This document shows, piece after piece, positions 43,483 to 53,053 of a DNA stretch of 64,000 nucleotides. Numbering within the stretch: the stretch's first letter is position 1; each line of letters opens with the position of its first letter. A program made the translations under genes and the position numbers. A model generated the notes under the pieces. The model was given only the letters and a program-made list of their open reading frames with translations, was not told where the DNA came from and did no database searches. The stretch lies in contig NZ_KI911557.1 in assembly GCF_000515215.1 (NCBI RefSeq), positions 496,001-560,000 of the forward strand, read 5' to 3'. Source of the DNA: Methylomonas sp. 11b (GTDB lineage Bacteria > Pseudomonadota > Gammaproteobacteria > Methylococcales > Methylomonadaceae).

Positions 43483-45069
43483 CTATTGGAAAAGACTGGT
43501 TTCCAGCTTGCCCTGCGTGTCGGATGACTCCACCCAACCCCCACCCAAAGCCTTGTATACGGCGGTCAACGCGGTAGCCGTGGCGGTTTCGCTTTGCGCC
43601 AATTGGCTTTGATCCTGTAATAAACGCAGTTCGCTATCCAGTACGGTCAGAAAGTCCGCTATGCCTTCCTGATAACGCAGATGTGCCAGTTCCGAGGCTT
43701 TCTCGCTGGCCTGCGCTGCCGCCAGCAAAGAACTGCGGCGGGCGCGTTCTTGCCTATAGTTGACCAGGGCGTTTTCGGTTTCTTCCAGGGCATTGAGTAC
43801 GGTTTGTTCGTACTGCGCCAGACTGGCTTCGGCGCGGGCGTCGGCGGCTTTGATGCGGGCGTAAACCCGGCCTAAATCAAACGCCGCCCAGCTGATTTTG
43901 GGGCCCACCGAATACGATTCCGATCCCGGTGCGACCAGACCGGACAAGGTGCTGGCTTCCAGTGAAAGACTGCCGACGAAAGTGACGCGAGGAAATAGAT
44001 CAGCAGTGGCGACACCGATTCTGGCGGTGGCGGCGGCCAAGCTGCGTTCGGCGACGCGAATATCCGGCCGGCGGCGCAGGAGTTGTTCCGGGTTGCCAAT
44101 CTGGATGGCATCCGGAGCTTTTGGTAAGGGTGCTGACTGCACTAAGGTTGTGGTCAAGGCGTCCGGCATTTGCCCAGTCAATACGCTGAGTCTATGGATG
44201 GCTTGCGCTATCGCGCTTTCCAGACGGGGAATCCCGGCTTTGGTGCTTTCCAGCTGCGCCAGCGCTCTGGAGGTGTCCAGTTCGGTGCCGCGACCGTTTT
44301 CCAGTTTGACCTGGGTCAGTTCCAGGGTTTGGGCCTGGTTGTCGGCATTTTTTTGCGCGACGGCCAACTGGTTTTGCAGGCCGCGCAATTCAAAATAATT
44401 CCGGGCTGCTTCGGCAATTAGACTGACGCCAATGTCGCGCAGGCTGGCTTGTTGAGCTTCGACTTCGTCGTTGCTGGCCTCGACATTGCGCCGCACGCGA
44501 CCGAAGAAATCAATCTCCCAGGAGGCATCGAAGCCGGTGTTGTACAGCTTCAATTCACGTGGAAACACCGCGCGATTATTAAAGGCGCCAACGCTGCGCT
44601 TTTGCTCGGTGTAATTGGCATGCGAGGTGACGGTGGGTAACAGGTTCAGCCCGGTTTCCAGATACAAGGCACGCGCTTCAGCCAGGTTGGCGCGGGCGGC
44701 TTTTAGCTCGTAGTTGTGGCTGATCGTGCTATCGATCAAGGCGCTCAATTGCGGATCGTTGAACAGCTTCCACCATTGCTCCTCGATGCCGTGATCGGAA
44801 AAATCGGCGGCTTGGGCGTTGGCAAACGCTGTTGGTAGCTCGGCAGTAGCCGGTGTTTCATAATCCGGGCCGACCGCACAACCGGTCAGCAGTATGCCGA
44901 TGAGGCCGACAGCATAGAGGGTGTCAATCCGGCGTTTATTAATCCAACCCTTATATATCGTCGCTCCCGCGAATGCTGGAGCCCAGCGGACATACTGGAT
45001 TCCCGCATTCGCGGGAATGACGTATCCAAAGAATTTTAGGGCCCGGTTAATACATAGGTGCTGACTCAT
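43483..45069 (-). CDS. Outer-membrane efflux lipoprotein (NodT/OprM family) with REP-encoded N-terminus
   Basis: This 528-residue TolC-type channel belongs to the NodT family: AVGPDYETP after the lipobox LTGC at about residue 64, two long coiled-coil repeats, and RRRPDIRVAERSLAAATARIGVATADLFPRV. The only in-frame start is ATG 45069, which overlaps the RND stop by 4 bp. Between it and the lipobox the frame runs through a REP palindrome (44959-45022) encoding VIPANAGIQ and APAFAGA. No ATG, GTG or TTG occurs in frame after the REP before the lipobox, so the extension appears to be translated. Confidence 0.9.
   Translation of the reverse strand: MSQHLCINRALKFFGYVIPANAGIQYVRWAPAFAGATIYKGWINKRRIDTLYAVGLIGILLTGCAVGPDYETPATAELPTAFANAQAADFSDHGIEEQWWKLFNDPQLSALIDSTISHNYELKAARANLAEARALYLETGLNLLPTVTSHANYTEQKRSVGAFNNRAVFPRELKLYNTGFDASWEIDFFGRVRRNVEASNDEVEAQQASLRDIGVSLIAEAARNYFELRGLQNQLAVAQKNADNQAQTLELTQVKLENGRGTELDTSRALAQLESTKAGIPRLESAIAQAIHRLSVLTGQMPDALTTTLVQSAPLPKAPDAIQIGNPEQLLRRRPDIRVAERSLAAATARIGVATADLFPRVTFVGSLSLEASTLSGLVAPGSESYSVGPKISWAAFDLGRVYARIKAADARAEASLAQYEQTVLNALEETENALVNYRQERARRSSLLAAAQASEKASELAHLRYQEGIADFLTVLDSELRLLQDQSQLAQSETATATALTAVYKALGGGWVESSDTQGKLETSLFQ
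44959..45022 (-). repeat. REP palindrome inside the outer-membrane protein gene
   Basis: Arms CGTCGCTCCCGCGAATGC (44959-44976) and GCATTCGCGGGAATGACG (45005-45022) pair with few mismatches. This is the widespread intergenic REP type whose translation gives PANAGIQ and AFAG peptides. Confidence 0.85.
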
Positions 45070-48000
45070 TTGGGGGCATCCATTGAAGGTTGATGAGTAG
45101 TTAGAACGGTGGCCTTGGGGCGCAGGCGTTGGGCGATGGCTTGTACCACCACATAAAACACCGGCGTTAGTAACAAGCCGAACACGGTGACGCCGATCAT
45201 GCCGCTAAACACTGCGGTGCCCAGCAGGCGCCGGGATTCGGCGCCGGCACCTTGGGCAATCACCAAAGGAAACACGCCCATGATGAAGGCGAACGAAGTC
45301 ATCAAGATCGGCCGCAAGCGTATGCGTGAGGCTTCCACGGCGGCTTCAAAACGGTTCAGGCCACTTTCTTGCCGTTGTTTGGCGAACTCGACGATCAAAA
45401 TGGCGTTTTTACTTGCTAGCCCCACCAGTACGATGAAGCCGATTTGCGTGAAGATATTGTTGTCCATATGACTCAGCCACACCCCGGTCATCGACGACAA
45501 AATACACATCGGTACGATCAAAATCACCGCAAACGGCAAGGACCAGCTTTCGTATTGTGCGGCCAGAGCCAGGAAGACGAAGATCACGCTAAGTGGAAAC
45601 ACCAGCATCGCTACATTGCCGGCCAATACCTGTTGCAAACTCAGTTCGGTCCATTCGAAATCAAACCCCGGTGGCAATTCGGCGGACAGCAATTTACTCA
45701 TGGTGTTGATGGCCTGGCCGGAACTGATGCCGGGTAGGGTGCCGCCGTTGATTTCCGCGGCCGGGTACATGTTGTAGCGGGTGATTTTGTCCGGCCCGGC
45801 GATTTCTTTCACCTCGCTGACCGCGCCCAAGGGCACCATACCGCCTTGGCGGTTTTTGGTTTTTAACTGGTCAATATCGCCCGGTAGCATCCTGAATGGC
45901 GCATCGGATTGCGCGGTGACTTGGTAAGTGCGGCCGAAGGCGTTGAAGTCGTTGACGTATAAGGAGCCCAGATAAATTTGCAAGGTGTCGAACACGTCTT
46001 TCAACGGTACGTCCATCGCTTTGACCCGGGTTCTATCCACGTCCACAAATAATTGCGGCACGCCCGATCTGAAGGTACTAAACAAACCGACCAAACCGGG
46101 CTGTTGATTACCCTTACCCAGCATTTCATTGGTGACGCGCTGCAATTCGTCCACGCCGGCGTTGTTTCTGTCCTCAATTTGCAGTTTAAAACCGCCGACC
46201 GAACTCATGCCGCGAATCGGCGGTGGCGCGAATACGGCGATGCGGGCGTTGGGGATCACGCTCAGGCGCTGAGTAAGTGTTTTGACGATCTCGTCGGCAT
46301 GCAATTCCGGGTGGCCGGCTCGGTCGGTAAACTCGCCTAAGCGGGCAAACATGGTGGCCACATTGGACTGATTAGCCCCGCTTAACACCGACCACCCGGC
46401 GTAGGCGTTGACGTGCTGCACGCCTTGGGTATCCAGAATGATCTTGCTGGCTTGCTGCACCACGTCCTGGGTGCGGGCCAGGGAAGCGGCGTCAGGCAAT
46501 TGCGCGTACAAAACCAGATAGCCTTGGTCCTGTTGCGGAATAAAACCGGTCGGTACTTTCTCAAATGCCAGGAAATTCAAGCCGTTCAGGCCGACATACA
46601 GCACCAGAACGACAGCGGTGACGCGGATCAAACGGCCGACCAAACGCGAATAGCCCAGGCTGAAACGCTCGAAAAAGCGGTTAAACGCGCCGAAAAACCA
46701 ACCGAACAGCTTGTCGAAGACTTTGGTGAAAGCGTCTTTATTGTCGTGAGCGCGGTCCAGCAGCAAGGCGCATAATGCCGGGCTTAGGGTCAAGGAGTTA
46801 AACGCCGAAATCACGGTGGACACTGCAATGGTCAAGGCAAACTGCTTGTAAAACGCACCCGATACGCCGGTGATAAAGGCGGTGGGCACGAATACCGCCA
46901 CCAACACCAATGCTGTGGCGACCACCGGCCCGACCACTTCGGACATCGCCAATCGCGTGGCCTCACGGGCATGCAACCCTTCGGCAATATGCCGCTCGAC
47001 GTTTTCCACCACCACGATGGCGTCATCGACGACTATACCGATGGCCAGTACCAAACCAAATAGTGAAAGGGTGTTCAGAGAGATGCCCAGAGCCGACATC
47101 ACCGCAAAGGTGCCGATCAACGAAACCGGCACCGCGAGCAGCGGGATCACCGCCGCGCGCCAGTTTTGCAGGAACACGATCACCACCAAGACGACCAGCA
47201 GCAAGGCTTCGAATAGGGTTTCGACTACCGCGGCTATCGATTGCTCCACGAAGACCACTGTGTCGTACACCAGTTTGTAATCCAGGCCTTCCGGGAAACG
47301 GGTCTTCAGTTTTTCCATGGCCGCCATCACCGCATTTTTTGTGTCGATGGCATTGGAACCGGGGAGTTGGAAAATCGCCAGGCCGACAGTTTCGTCGCCG
47401 TCCAAATACAAGCCGGAATTGTAATCCTTGGCGCCCAGTTCGATGCGCGCCACGTCTCTCAAGCGGGTGACTTGGCCGTTTTCGCCTTGCTTGATGACGA
47501 TCTCGCCAAATTGCTCGGGGGTGCTGAGGCGGCCCAGCGTGCTGACGGTGTATTGGTATTCGGCGCTGTTCGGCGAGGGTTGTTGACCTACCACGCCGGC
47601 CGCCACTTGCACGTTTTGCTCGCGCACTGCGGTCACCACTTCGGCGGCGGTCAGGTTGCGGGCGGCGATGGTTTGCGGATTTAGCCACAGGCGCATGCTG
47701 TAATCGCGGGCGCCGAATAGCAGAATATCACCCACGCCCGGCAAACGCGCCAAGGTGTCGCGGATTTGCAGCAGTGCGTAGTTACTCATGTAAACGCTAT
47801 CGTAACGTTTGTCCGGCGAAACCAGGTTAACCACTAGACTTAAATCCGGGCTGCGCTTTTTCACGCTCAAACCTTGCCGACGCACTTCTTCCGGCAACTT
47901 AGGTTCGGCCAATGCCACCCGGTTTTGCACCAAAACCTGGGCTTTATCCAGATTGGCACCGGGCTTGAAGGTGACGGTCAAGGACATCGCGCCGCTATTG

Positions 48001-48257
48001 GTGGACTGTGACGACATATACAACATGTCTTCCACACCGTTCACTTCCTGCTCGATCGGCGTTGCTACCGTTTCCGCGACTACTTTGGCATTGGCGCCGG
48101 GATAGTTGGTGCTGACCACGACCGTGGGCGGAGCAATTTCCGGGTATTGGGCAATCGGCAGGCCGATTAGGGCCAGACTGCCGACCAACACGATCACAAT
48201 CGACAACACCGCCGCGAAGATCGGCCGGTCGATAAAAAAATGACTGAATTTATCCAT
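45066..48257 (-). CDS. RND multidrug efflux transporter (HAE1 family)
   Basis: This 1063-residue inner-membrane proton-driven pump has 12 membrane segments and two large periplasmic loops. The start FSHFFIDRPIFAAVLSIVIVLVG, the LARLPGVGDILLFG and DDAIVVVENVERH (TM4 proton-relay Asp pair) segments, and the second-half QYESWSLPFAVILIVP and GLASKNAILIVEFAK are typical. It works with the adaptor upstream and the outer-membrane channel downstream. Substrates cannot be read from sequence. Confidence 0.95.
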   Translation of the reverse strand: MDKFSHFFIDRPIFAAVLSIVIVLVGSLALIGLPIAQYPEIAPPTVVVSTNYPGANAKVVAETVATPIEQEVNGVEDMLYMSSQSTNSGAMSLTVTFKPGANLDKAQVLVQNRVALAEPKLPEEVRRQGLSVKKRSPDLSLVVNLVSPDKRYDSVYMSNYALLQIRDTLARLPGVGDILLFGARDYSMRLWLNPQTIAARNLTAAEVVTAVREQNVQVAAGVVGQQPSPNSAEYQYTVSTLGRLSTPEQFGEIVIKQGENGQVTRLRDVARIELGAKDYNSGLYLDGDETVGLAIFQLPGSNAIDTKNAVMAAMEKLKTRFPEGLDYKLVYDTVVFVEQSIAAVVETLFEALLLVVLVVIVFLQNWRAAVIPLLAVPVSLIGTFAVMSALGISLNTLSLFGLVLAIGIVVDDAIVVVENVERHIAEGLHAREATRLAMSEVVGPVVATALVLVAVFVPTAFITGVSGAFYKQFALTIAVSTVISAFNSLTLSPALCALLLDRAHDNKDAFTKVFDKLFGWFFGAFNRFFERFSLGYSRLVGRLIRVTAVVLVLYVGLNGLNFLAFEKVPTGFIPQQDQGYLVLYAQLPDAASLARTQDVVQQASKIILDTQGVQHVNAYAGWSVLSGANQSNVATMFARLGEFTDRAGHPELHADEIVKTLTQRLSVIPNARIAVFAPPPIRGMSSVGGFKLQIEDRNNAGVDELQRVTNEMLGKGNQQPGLVGLFSTFRSGVPQLFVDVDRTRVKAMDVPLKDVFDTLQIYLGSLYVNDFNAFGRTYQVTAQSDAPFRMLPGDIDQLKTKNRQGGMVPLGAVSEVKEIAGPDKITRYNMYPAAEINGGTLPGISSGQAINTMSKLLSAELPPGFDFEWTELSLQQVLAGNVAMLVFPLSVIFVFLALAAQYESWSLPFAVILIVPMCILSSMTGVWLSHMDNNIFTQIGFIVLVGLASKNAILIVEFAKQRQESGLNRFEAAVEASRIRLRPILMTSFAFIMGVFPLVIAQGAGAESRRLLGTAVFSGMIGVTVFGLLLTPVFYVVVQAIAQRLRPKATVLTTHQPSMDAPK

Positions 48258-48260
48258 GGC

Positions 48261-49508
48261 TTATTGCGCTCCCGGCACGGCCAAAGTGATGCGCTCCGGA
48301 TTGACTTTGGCGCCGGGTTTGAGTTTTTGCACGCCTTCCACTACTACCCAATCACCGGCTTGCACGCCGCTGCGGATCACGCGCAACTCGCCGATGCGCG
48401 AGCCTGGGGTAACTTGACGGTACTCGGCTTGGTTGTCCTGGTTGATGACCCAGACAAAGCGTTGGGCCTGATCGGTGCCGACGGCGCGGTCTGGCACTAA
48501 CAGGGCAGGGTACGATGCCGAGGCTTGCACCCGCAACCGCGCAAAAAAGCCTGGGCTGAGCAATTCGTCCGGATTGGCGAACACGCCGCGCAAGCTCAGC
48601 GTGCCGGTAGCGGCATCCTCGCGCGGGGCGATGTAGTCCAGTTTGCCTTGATGCGGGAAATCGGTTTCGTCGGCTACCGCCAATTCCACCGGCGTACCTT
48701 TCAAATCAGCGGAACCTTTGCCGTGTTGTTGAGCGTGACGGCGGTATTTCAGCACTGATTGTTCATCGGCATCGACGTACACGTACACCGGATCGGTGGA
48801 GACGATATTAGTCAGTAGGGTGTCGTCCGCCTTGACCAAGTTGCCGGCGGTGATCATCTCGCGGCCGACTCGCCCGCTGATTGGTGCGCGGATTTCGGTG
48901 TATTCCAGGTTTAATTTTGCGGTGTAGACGTTGGCGTCCGCAGATTCGACCGCAGCCGCCGCTTCGCGCAAGCCTTTGGTGCGCATGTCGTATTCTTCCG
49001 CGGAAATGGCTTTGGCTTTGAACAGGTTTTCGGCGCGGGTCAAATCGTTTTTTGCCAGCTCGCGTTTGGTTTTGGCGCGCTCCAGTTCGGCTTGCGCGTA
49101 ATTAAGCTGGGCTTTTAGCGGTTTAGGGTCGATCTGAAACAGCAAGTCGCCTTTCTTGACTTTGGCGCCGGCGGTGAAATTGACGGTGTCCAAATAACCG
49201 CCGACACGGGCGCGGATGTCCACCGAGTTGATCGCTTCGATCCGGCCGGTATATTCGTCCCATTCGGTGGTTTCTCGGCTCAGAGGCTGCGCGATTTTTA
49301 CATTGGGCGGCGGCGGTGCGGGCGATGCGCCGGCAGGTGTTCCGGCATCGCCGCAGCCAGCCGCAGCCAGTTGCAGGATGACGCCGGCCACGCCGAGCTT
49401 TAACCCACGTCGCAACGCTTGGCGATGCATTTGCCCTAGAAAATTAGCCGCTACCGGCGATGAATAGATCTGATTGTTTGCAAGCGTCATGCGCGCGTTT
49501 TTTGCCAT
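48261..49508 (-). CDS. RND efflux periplasmic adaptor (membrane fusion lipoprotein)
   Basis: This 415-residue AcrA/MexA-type adaptor bridges the pump and outer-membrane channel. It has a lipobox-like QLAAAGC, the barrel start VDIRARVGGYLDTVNFTAGAKVKKGDLLFQIDP, an alpha-hairpin (about 130-190), and IRAPISGRVGREMITAGNLV. The signal segment begins only at Met27 (ATG 49430, AGGG upstream), so 49430 is a good alternative start giving 389 residues. It is first in the leftward efflux operon. Confidence 0.92.
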   Translation of the reverse strand: MAKNARMTLANNQIYSSPVAANFLGQMHRQALRRGLKLGVAGVILQLAAAGCGDAGTPAGASPAPPPPNVKIAQPLSRETTEWDEYTGRIEAINSVDIRARVGGYLDTVNFTAGAKVKKGDLLFQIDPKPLKAQLNYAQAELERAKTKRELAKNDLTRAENLFKAKAISAEEYDMRTKGLREAAAAVESADANVYTAKLNLEYTEIRAPISGRVGREMITAGNLVKADDTLLTNIVSTDPVYVYVDADEQSVLKYRRHAQQHGKGSADLKGTPVELAVADETDFPHQGKLDYIAPREDAATGTLSLRGVFANPDELLSPGFFARLRVQASASYPALLVPDRAVGTDQAQRFVWVINQDNQAEYRQVTPGSRIGELRVIRSGVQAGDWVVVEGVQKLKPGAKVNPERITLAVPGAQ

Positions 49509-49543
49509 TGCCGTACTGCCTAAATCGTCGGTTAACTGAAAAT

Positions 49544-49559
49544 GGTAATATCTATTACC
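49544..49559. promoter_or_regulatory. TetR-type operator palindrome in the divergent efflux promoter
   Basis: GGTAATA-TC-TATTACC is a perfect 16-bp palindrome between the adaptor gene and the TetR gene. Repressors of this family usually bind such sites and control both directions. Confidence 0.6.
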
Positions 49560-49615
49560 GTTTAGTCTAGGTTATCATCTTCACCCAAGTCAATTCATTT
49601 CGCGAATCACACAGC

Positions 49616-50233
49616 ATGGTTAAATGTGGACGTCCCTGTAAGGGCGATGAGCAGCAAAGTCGAGATCGATTACTCGATGCGGCGTTGCAACTTTTCCTGG
49701 AAAACGGTTACGGCAACCTGAGTATGGAAACCATAGCCCGCGATGCGCGGGTTTCGTTACGTACGATCTACAGCCAATTCGGTGGCAAGGCCGGTTTGTT
49801 CGGCGCTTTGATCCGGCGTTGCAGCGATCAATTTATCGGTAGCCTGTCCGACGATTGCGCATTGGAAGAGGCTTTGACGAATTTCGCCCGGCAGTTTTTG
49901 TTTCGTATTACCCGTCCGGATGTATTGCGGATGCGGGCGATATTGATCGGCGAATCGCCGCGTTTTCCTGATCTGGCGACACAGTTTTATGAACAAGGAC
50001 CGCGCCGGACGCTGGGATTGTTAGCGCAGTTTTTTATGCGTCAGCAACAGGCCGGCTTGATCACCGAAATGGACCCCTATTTCCTTGCCGACCAATTCAT
50101 CAGCGCGGTGCGCGGCGAACGCTTACAGCGCTTACAGTTGGGTTTGGAGCCGACACCCGACGAAGCGGAGATCGAAAGATGGGTGCGTCAGTCTGTTGGT
50201 TTGTTTTTACAAGGCTGTCTGGTGGCTAGTTAA
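49616..50233 (+). CDS. TetR-family repressor of the efflux operon
   Basis: This 205-residue regulator has an N-terminal HTH (RDRLLDAALQLFLENGYGNLSMETIARDARVSLRTIYSQFGGKAGLF) and an AefR-like C-terminal ligand domain. It is divergent from the RND operon with a palindrome between, so it very likely represses efflux until an inducer binds. Confidence 0.92.
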   Translation: MVKCGRPCKGDEQQSRDRLLDAALQLFLENGYGNLSMETIARDARVSLRTIYSQFGGKAGLFGALIRRCSDQFIGSLSDDCALEEALTNFARQFLFRITRPDVLRMRAILIGESPRFPDLATQFYEQGPRRTLGLLAQFFMRQQQAGLITEMDPYFLADQFISAVRGERLQRLQLGLEPTPDEAEIERWVRQSVGLFLQGCLVAS

Positions 50234-50306
50234 CTCCTTTGATGTCTCAGGCAAGCTAAGCAGGGAGGGACGATATTTAAGGGCCGGGTTGATAGCAGGA
50301 GGCTAA

Positions 50307-50930
50307 ATGAAGTTTCCCCAGGTCAATTCGGGGTTTATTCCCAAGGAAGGCTGGCGCTGGGCCTGGATAATAGCGGGTTTTCACCAGCCTTCGGGATCGC
50401 CCATGCGACATATTATTTTTTCACTCGGCTTTTTAATGCTTTCCTGGCAAGTTCACGCCCACGGCCCAACGCCGCAAAAAGCCAAGGAATCTGTGACTAT
50501 TCAAGCGCCGCTCGCCAAGGTTTGGACCGAGTTGAAGAATTTCGACGATATTGGCAACTGGCATACCGACTTAAAAAAGAGCACGGGTGACGGCAAGAAT
50601 CAGTCCGGCGGTCTGCGTACTTTGACTTTTCAAAACGATGAAAGCATCACTGAAGAACTGGATTATTACAACGAAGCTGAACACGAATACAGCTATCGGT
50701 TGAAGTCCGAAAATACTAAAGCGTTTCCCACCAGCTCGCACACCGTCGATGTTAAAGTCGCGGCTGGGGAGACTGTCGATAGCAGTGTGGTGACTGTCAA
50801 AAGCCGCTTCTACCGTGGCGATACCGGCAACACGCCGCCGGACAATTTGAATGACGAAGCGGCAGTTAAAGCGATGACGCAGTTTTTCAAAAATGGCTTG
50901 AATGGCTTGAAAGCGAAGTTGGAGAAATAA
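50307..50930 (+). CDS. SRPBCC (START-like) exported protein
   Basis: This protein has an SRPBCC ligand-binding fold (VTIQAPLAKVWTELKNFDDIGNWH and DDESITEELDYYNEAEHEYSYRL-type beta strands, written here as seen in pieces). A signal peptide starts at the internal Met33 (ATG 50403: HIIFSLGFLMLSWQVHAHG). The best Shine-Dalgarno (AGGAGG, four bases before ATG 50307) instead supports a start 32 codons earlier, which would bury the signal peptide. The true start is therefore uncertain. Function unknown; related proteins bind lipids or small hydrophobic ligands. Confidence 0.75.
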   Translation: MKFPQVNSGFIPKEGWRWAWIIAGFHQPSGSPMRHIIFSLGFLMLSWQVHAHGPTPQKAKESVTIQAPLAKVWTELKNFDDIGNWHTDLKKSTGDGKNQSGGLRTLTFQNDESITEELDYYNEAEHEYSYRLKSENTKAFPTSSHTVDVKVAAGETVDSSVVTVKSRFYRGDTGNTPPDNLNDEAAVKAMTQFFKNGLNGLKAKLEK

Positions 50931-50974
50931 GGGTTTGGAAAATCTTGCATTTCCGATGCGGGCACTTCGACTGG

Positions 50975-51008
50975 CCTATTGCTTAGCATCGGTGAGCAAA
51001 GCAATAGG
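50975..51008. repeat. Inverted repeat between convergent genes
   Basis: CCTATTGCTT (50975-50984) and AAGCAATAGG (50999-51008) form a 10-bp perfect stem between the SRPBCC gene and the leftward YdhR-like gene. It may serve as terminator, though a T-tract is missing. Confidence 0.45.
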
Positions 51009-51077
51009 AATCCAAACGACTTAAAAAATTAAGCCAATAGCTGGGCTGCAAAAGCGCCGAATCAATCAAAACGCTGC

Positions 51078-51389
51078 TCAGGTCCCCGGATAGAACGGTG
51101 AAAACATACCGATGTTGGCGTCTTGGGTGATGTCACCGTCAAACAGTTTTACCGACAAGTTGCCGTTGACCTGTTTGGTAAACGGCAGCAACAACCCGTC
51201 GATATAGTTTTGGGCATTTTCTATGGAATCGAATTCATAAAAGCCGCCGACTGTTTTATTGTTAACCCCGCTTAACCAGGTTTTCGATTTCAAGCCTGGA
51301 TACTTTTTCATCTCGACGTTGATAGGTTGCCAATCGATTTGATCGAAAGGAATGGCTACTTGAAATTCCGCGTACAAAAATGTTTTCAT
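51078..51389 (-). CDS. YdhR-like small protein
   Basis: This 103-residue protein resembles the YdhR family of small dimeric alpha/beta-barrel proteins (putative monooxygenases). The strands are FLYAEFQVAIPFDQI, LKSKTWLSGVNNKTVGGFYEFDSIENAQNYIDGLL. No cofactor is required in such folds. It is probably co-transcribed after the SDR gene across a 44-bp gap. Function is unproven. Confidence 0.75.
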   Translation of the reverse strand: MKTFLYAEFQVAIPFDQIDWQPINVEMKKYPGLKSKTWLSGVNNKTVGGFYEFDSIENAQNYIDGLLLPFTKQVNGNLSVKLFDGDITQDANIGMFSPFYPGT

Positions 51390-51433
51390 CAGTCAATCTC
51401 TGCAAGTCATTGAGTTTTAGCCGGTTGAAGTTA

Positions 51434-52168
51434 TCAAAACGGCTCTTTAAAAGGTCTTAAATCCAGCTCATGCGTCCAGGCGCTGGGGTGTTGTTGGTGA
51501 ACCGCCCAATAGGTTTGGGCGATGGCCTCCAACTGCAGCAAGCCGTCATCACCTTTCGACGCCACAAAGTTCGCAAATTGGCTTCGCGCCCGTTCCCCGT
51601 CAATCACACCGTCAATAATGGTATGCACGACGTGCACCCCCTGCGGCCCAAATTCGCGCGCCATGCCTTGTGCCAAAGCCCGTAAGCCGGCTTTGGCAGT
51701 GGCAAACGCAGTGAAAGGTGGTCTGGCCCGCATTGAGGCTGTCGCACCGGTAAAAATTAGGGTGCCGGACTTTTGTTTCTGCATGATAGTCAGAACTTGT
51801 TGCCCGAACAAAAATGCCCCGTAACAGTTTTGCCGCCACAAGCGGGTAAACAGTTCGCTATCGGTTTCCAACAGCGGCGCTGAGATATTGCTGTCTACAT
51901 TGTAAACAGCAATACTCAGCGAATAGGCTTGTGCGCGTAGCGAAGCAAACAGCTGCTCGACATCCTGATCAAGGCTGGCATCGGCCACCACTGCGGTAAC
52001 CTGGCCGCCTTTTTGGATAATTTGGTCGGAAACCACACTGAGTTTGCTGGCGCTGCGACCGGCAATAAACACATGCAGGCCTTGTGCTGCAAAATGTGTT
52101 GCCAGCGCGGCTCCCAATCCTCGCACTGGTCCCACGCCCATTACCACGGCTGCACTCACTTCGCTCAT
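51434..52168 (-). CDS. Short-chain dehydrogenase/reductase-like protein lacking the catalytic Tyr
   Basis: This 244-residue Rossmann-fold protein has VVMGVGPVRGLGAALA for NAD(P) and GRSASKLS, but the usual YxxxK is FATAK (FTAFATAKAGLRALAQGMAREFGPQGVHV). The catalytic Tyr is thus Phe, a variant seen in one SDR group. Activity is uncertain. ATG 52168 with AGGA upstream is preferred to the start at 52195, which lies in the preceding gene's 3' end. Confidence 0.8.
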   Translation of the reverse strand: MSEVSAAVVMGVGPVRGLGAALATHFAAQGLHVFIAGRSASKLSVVSDQIIQKGGQVTAVVADASLDQDVEQLFASLRAQAYSLSIAVYNVDSNISAPLLETDSELFTRLWRQNCYGAFLFGQQVLTIMQKQKSGTLIFTGATASMRARPPFTAFATAKAGLRALAQGMAREFGPQGVHVVHTIIDGVIDGERARSQFANFVASKGDDGLLQLEAIAQTYWAVHQQHPSAWTHELDLRPFKEPF

Positions 52169-52178
52169 TGCATATTCC

Positions 52179-52835
52179 TTAGGCTTTTCTACCAAAAATC
52201 AGCGAGAAATTATTCGCAGGCATGTCGATTTGTTCTTTCAATTCCATGCCATGTTTTTCGGCGGCTTTTCGTAAATCGGCGACGTCTTTCAAGCCCCATT
52301 CCGGTACCTCATAAGACGATAGGGTGCTGTGGAATTCGGCATTAGAATCGGTAGTAAAGGTGCCTTCGACTTTGAATGGACCGTAAATCAACAAAATGCC
52401 CGATTCGTTCAGCAAATGCGACGCACATTCCATCATGCCGTCTGCAATCGAAATCGGCGCGACCTGGAAAATATTGATACAGAAAATCGCGTCGAAGCTG
52501 CCTTTGTCGCCAGGGTTGAACCAGGTGTCTGGATCGGTTAAATCCAGATGCACCGGGTCGGCGATGTTGTCGTTGCCGTGGTCGCCGGTTAATTTTTTGA
52601 TGTTATCGAATACTTCCTGATCTTTATCCGTCGGATGAAAGTGCAAGTGATCGAAATGCGGTGCGAAAAAATTGATATGCATGCCGCTGCCGGTGGCCAT
52701 TTCCAAAACTCGGCCTTTGTCTTTGGGGAGTTTTTCTTTTAACACGCCCAATATCGGTTCGCGGTTGCGATTGCCGGCCCAGGCCACGTATTCGCTCAGC
52801 GGGTGCGGGTTCAATGGCGGTTTGTTGTCACTCAT
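52179..52835 (-). CDS. DUF938 SAM-dependent methyltransferase-like protein
   Basis: This 218-residue protein matches the DUF938 family: AWAGNRNREPILGVL near the start, the SAM-binding VLEMATGSGMHINFFAPHF, FDAIFCINIFQVAP and LIYGPFKVEGTFTTDSNAEFHSTL. A Rossmann methyltransferase fold is clear, the substrate unknown. It leads a three-gene leftward run with the SDR and YdhR-like genes, 10 bp before the SDR start. Confidence 0.85.
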   Translation of the reverse strand: MSDNKPPLNPHPLSEYVAWAGNRNREPILGVLKEKLPKDKGRVLEMATGSGMHINFFAPHFDHLHFHPTDKDQEVFDNIKKLTGDHGNDNIADPVHLDLTDPDTWFNPGDKGSFDAIFCINIFQVAPISIADGMMECASHLLNESGILLIYGPFKVEGTFTTDSNAEFHSTLSSYEVPEWGLKDVADLRKAAEKHGMELKEQIDMPANNFSLIFGRKA

Positions 52836-53053
52836 GATGGTCTCCTGGAAAGATTATTATCGTTAAGCCAGTGTCACTCCCTGGCGGTAAAAGCCGCTTA
52901 CGGCGGTTTTCATCAGTATTTGAGCAATCCGTGGGCCAACATTAAAAAGCGCTTACTCACTATAAAAATCAAATGCTTATAAAAATGCTATGGGTAGCGT
53001 AGTGAATCTATGCTTCAATATGTGAAGCTTAATTTCATTTTTTTCAGGCCTTT

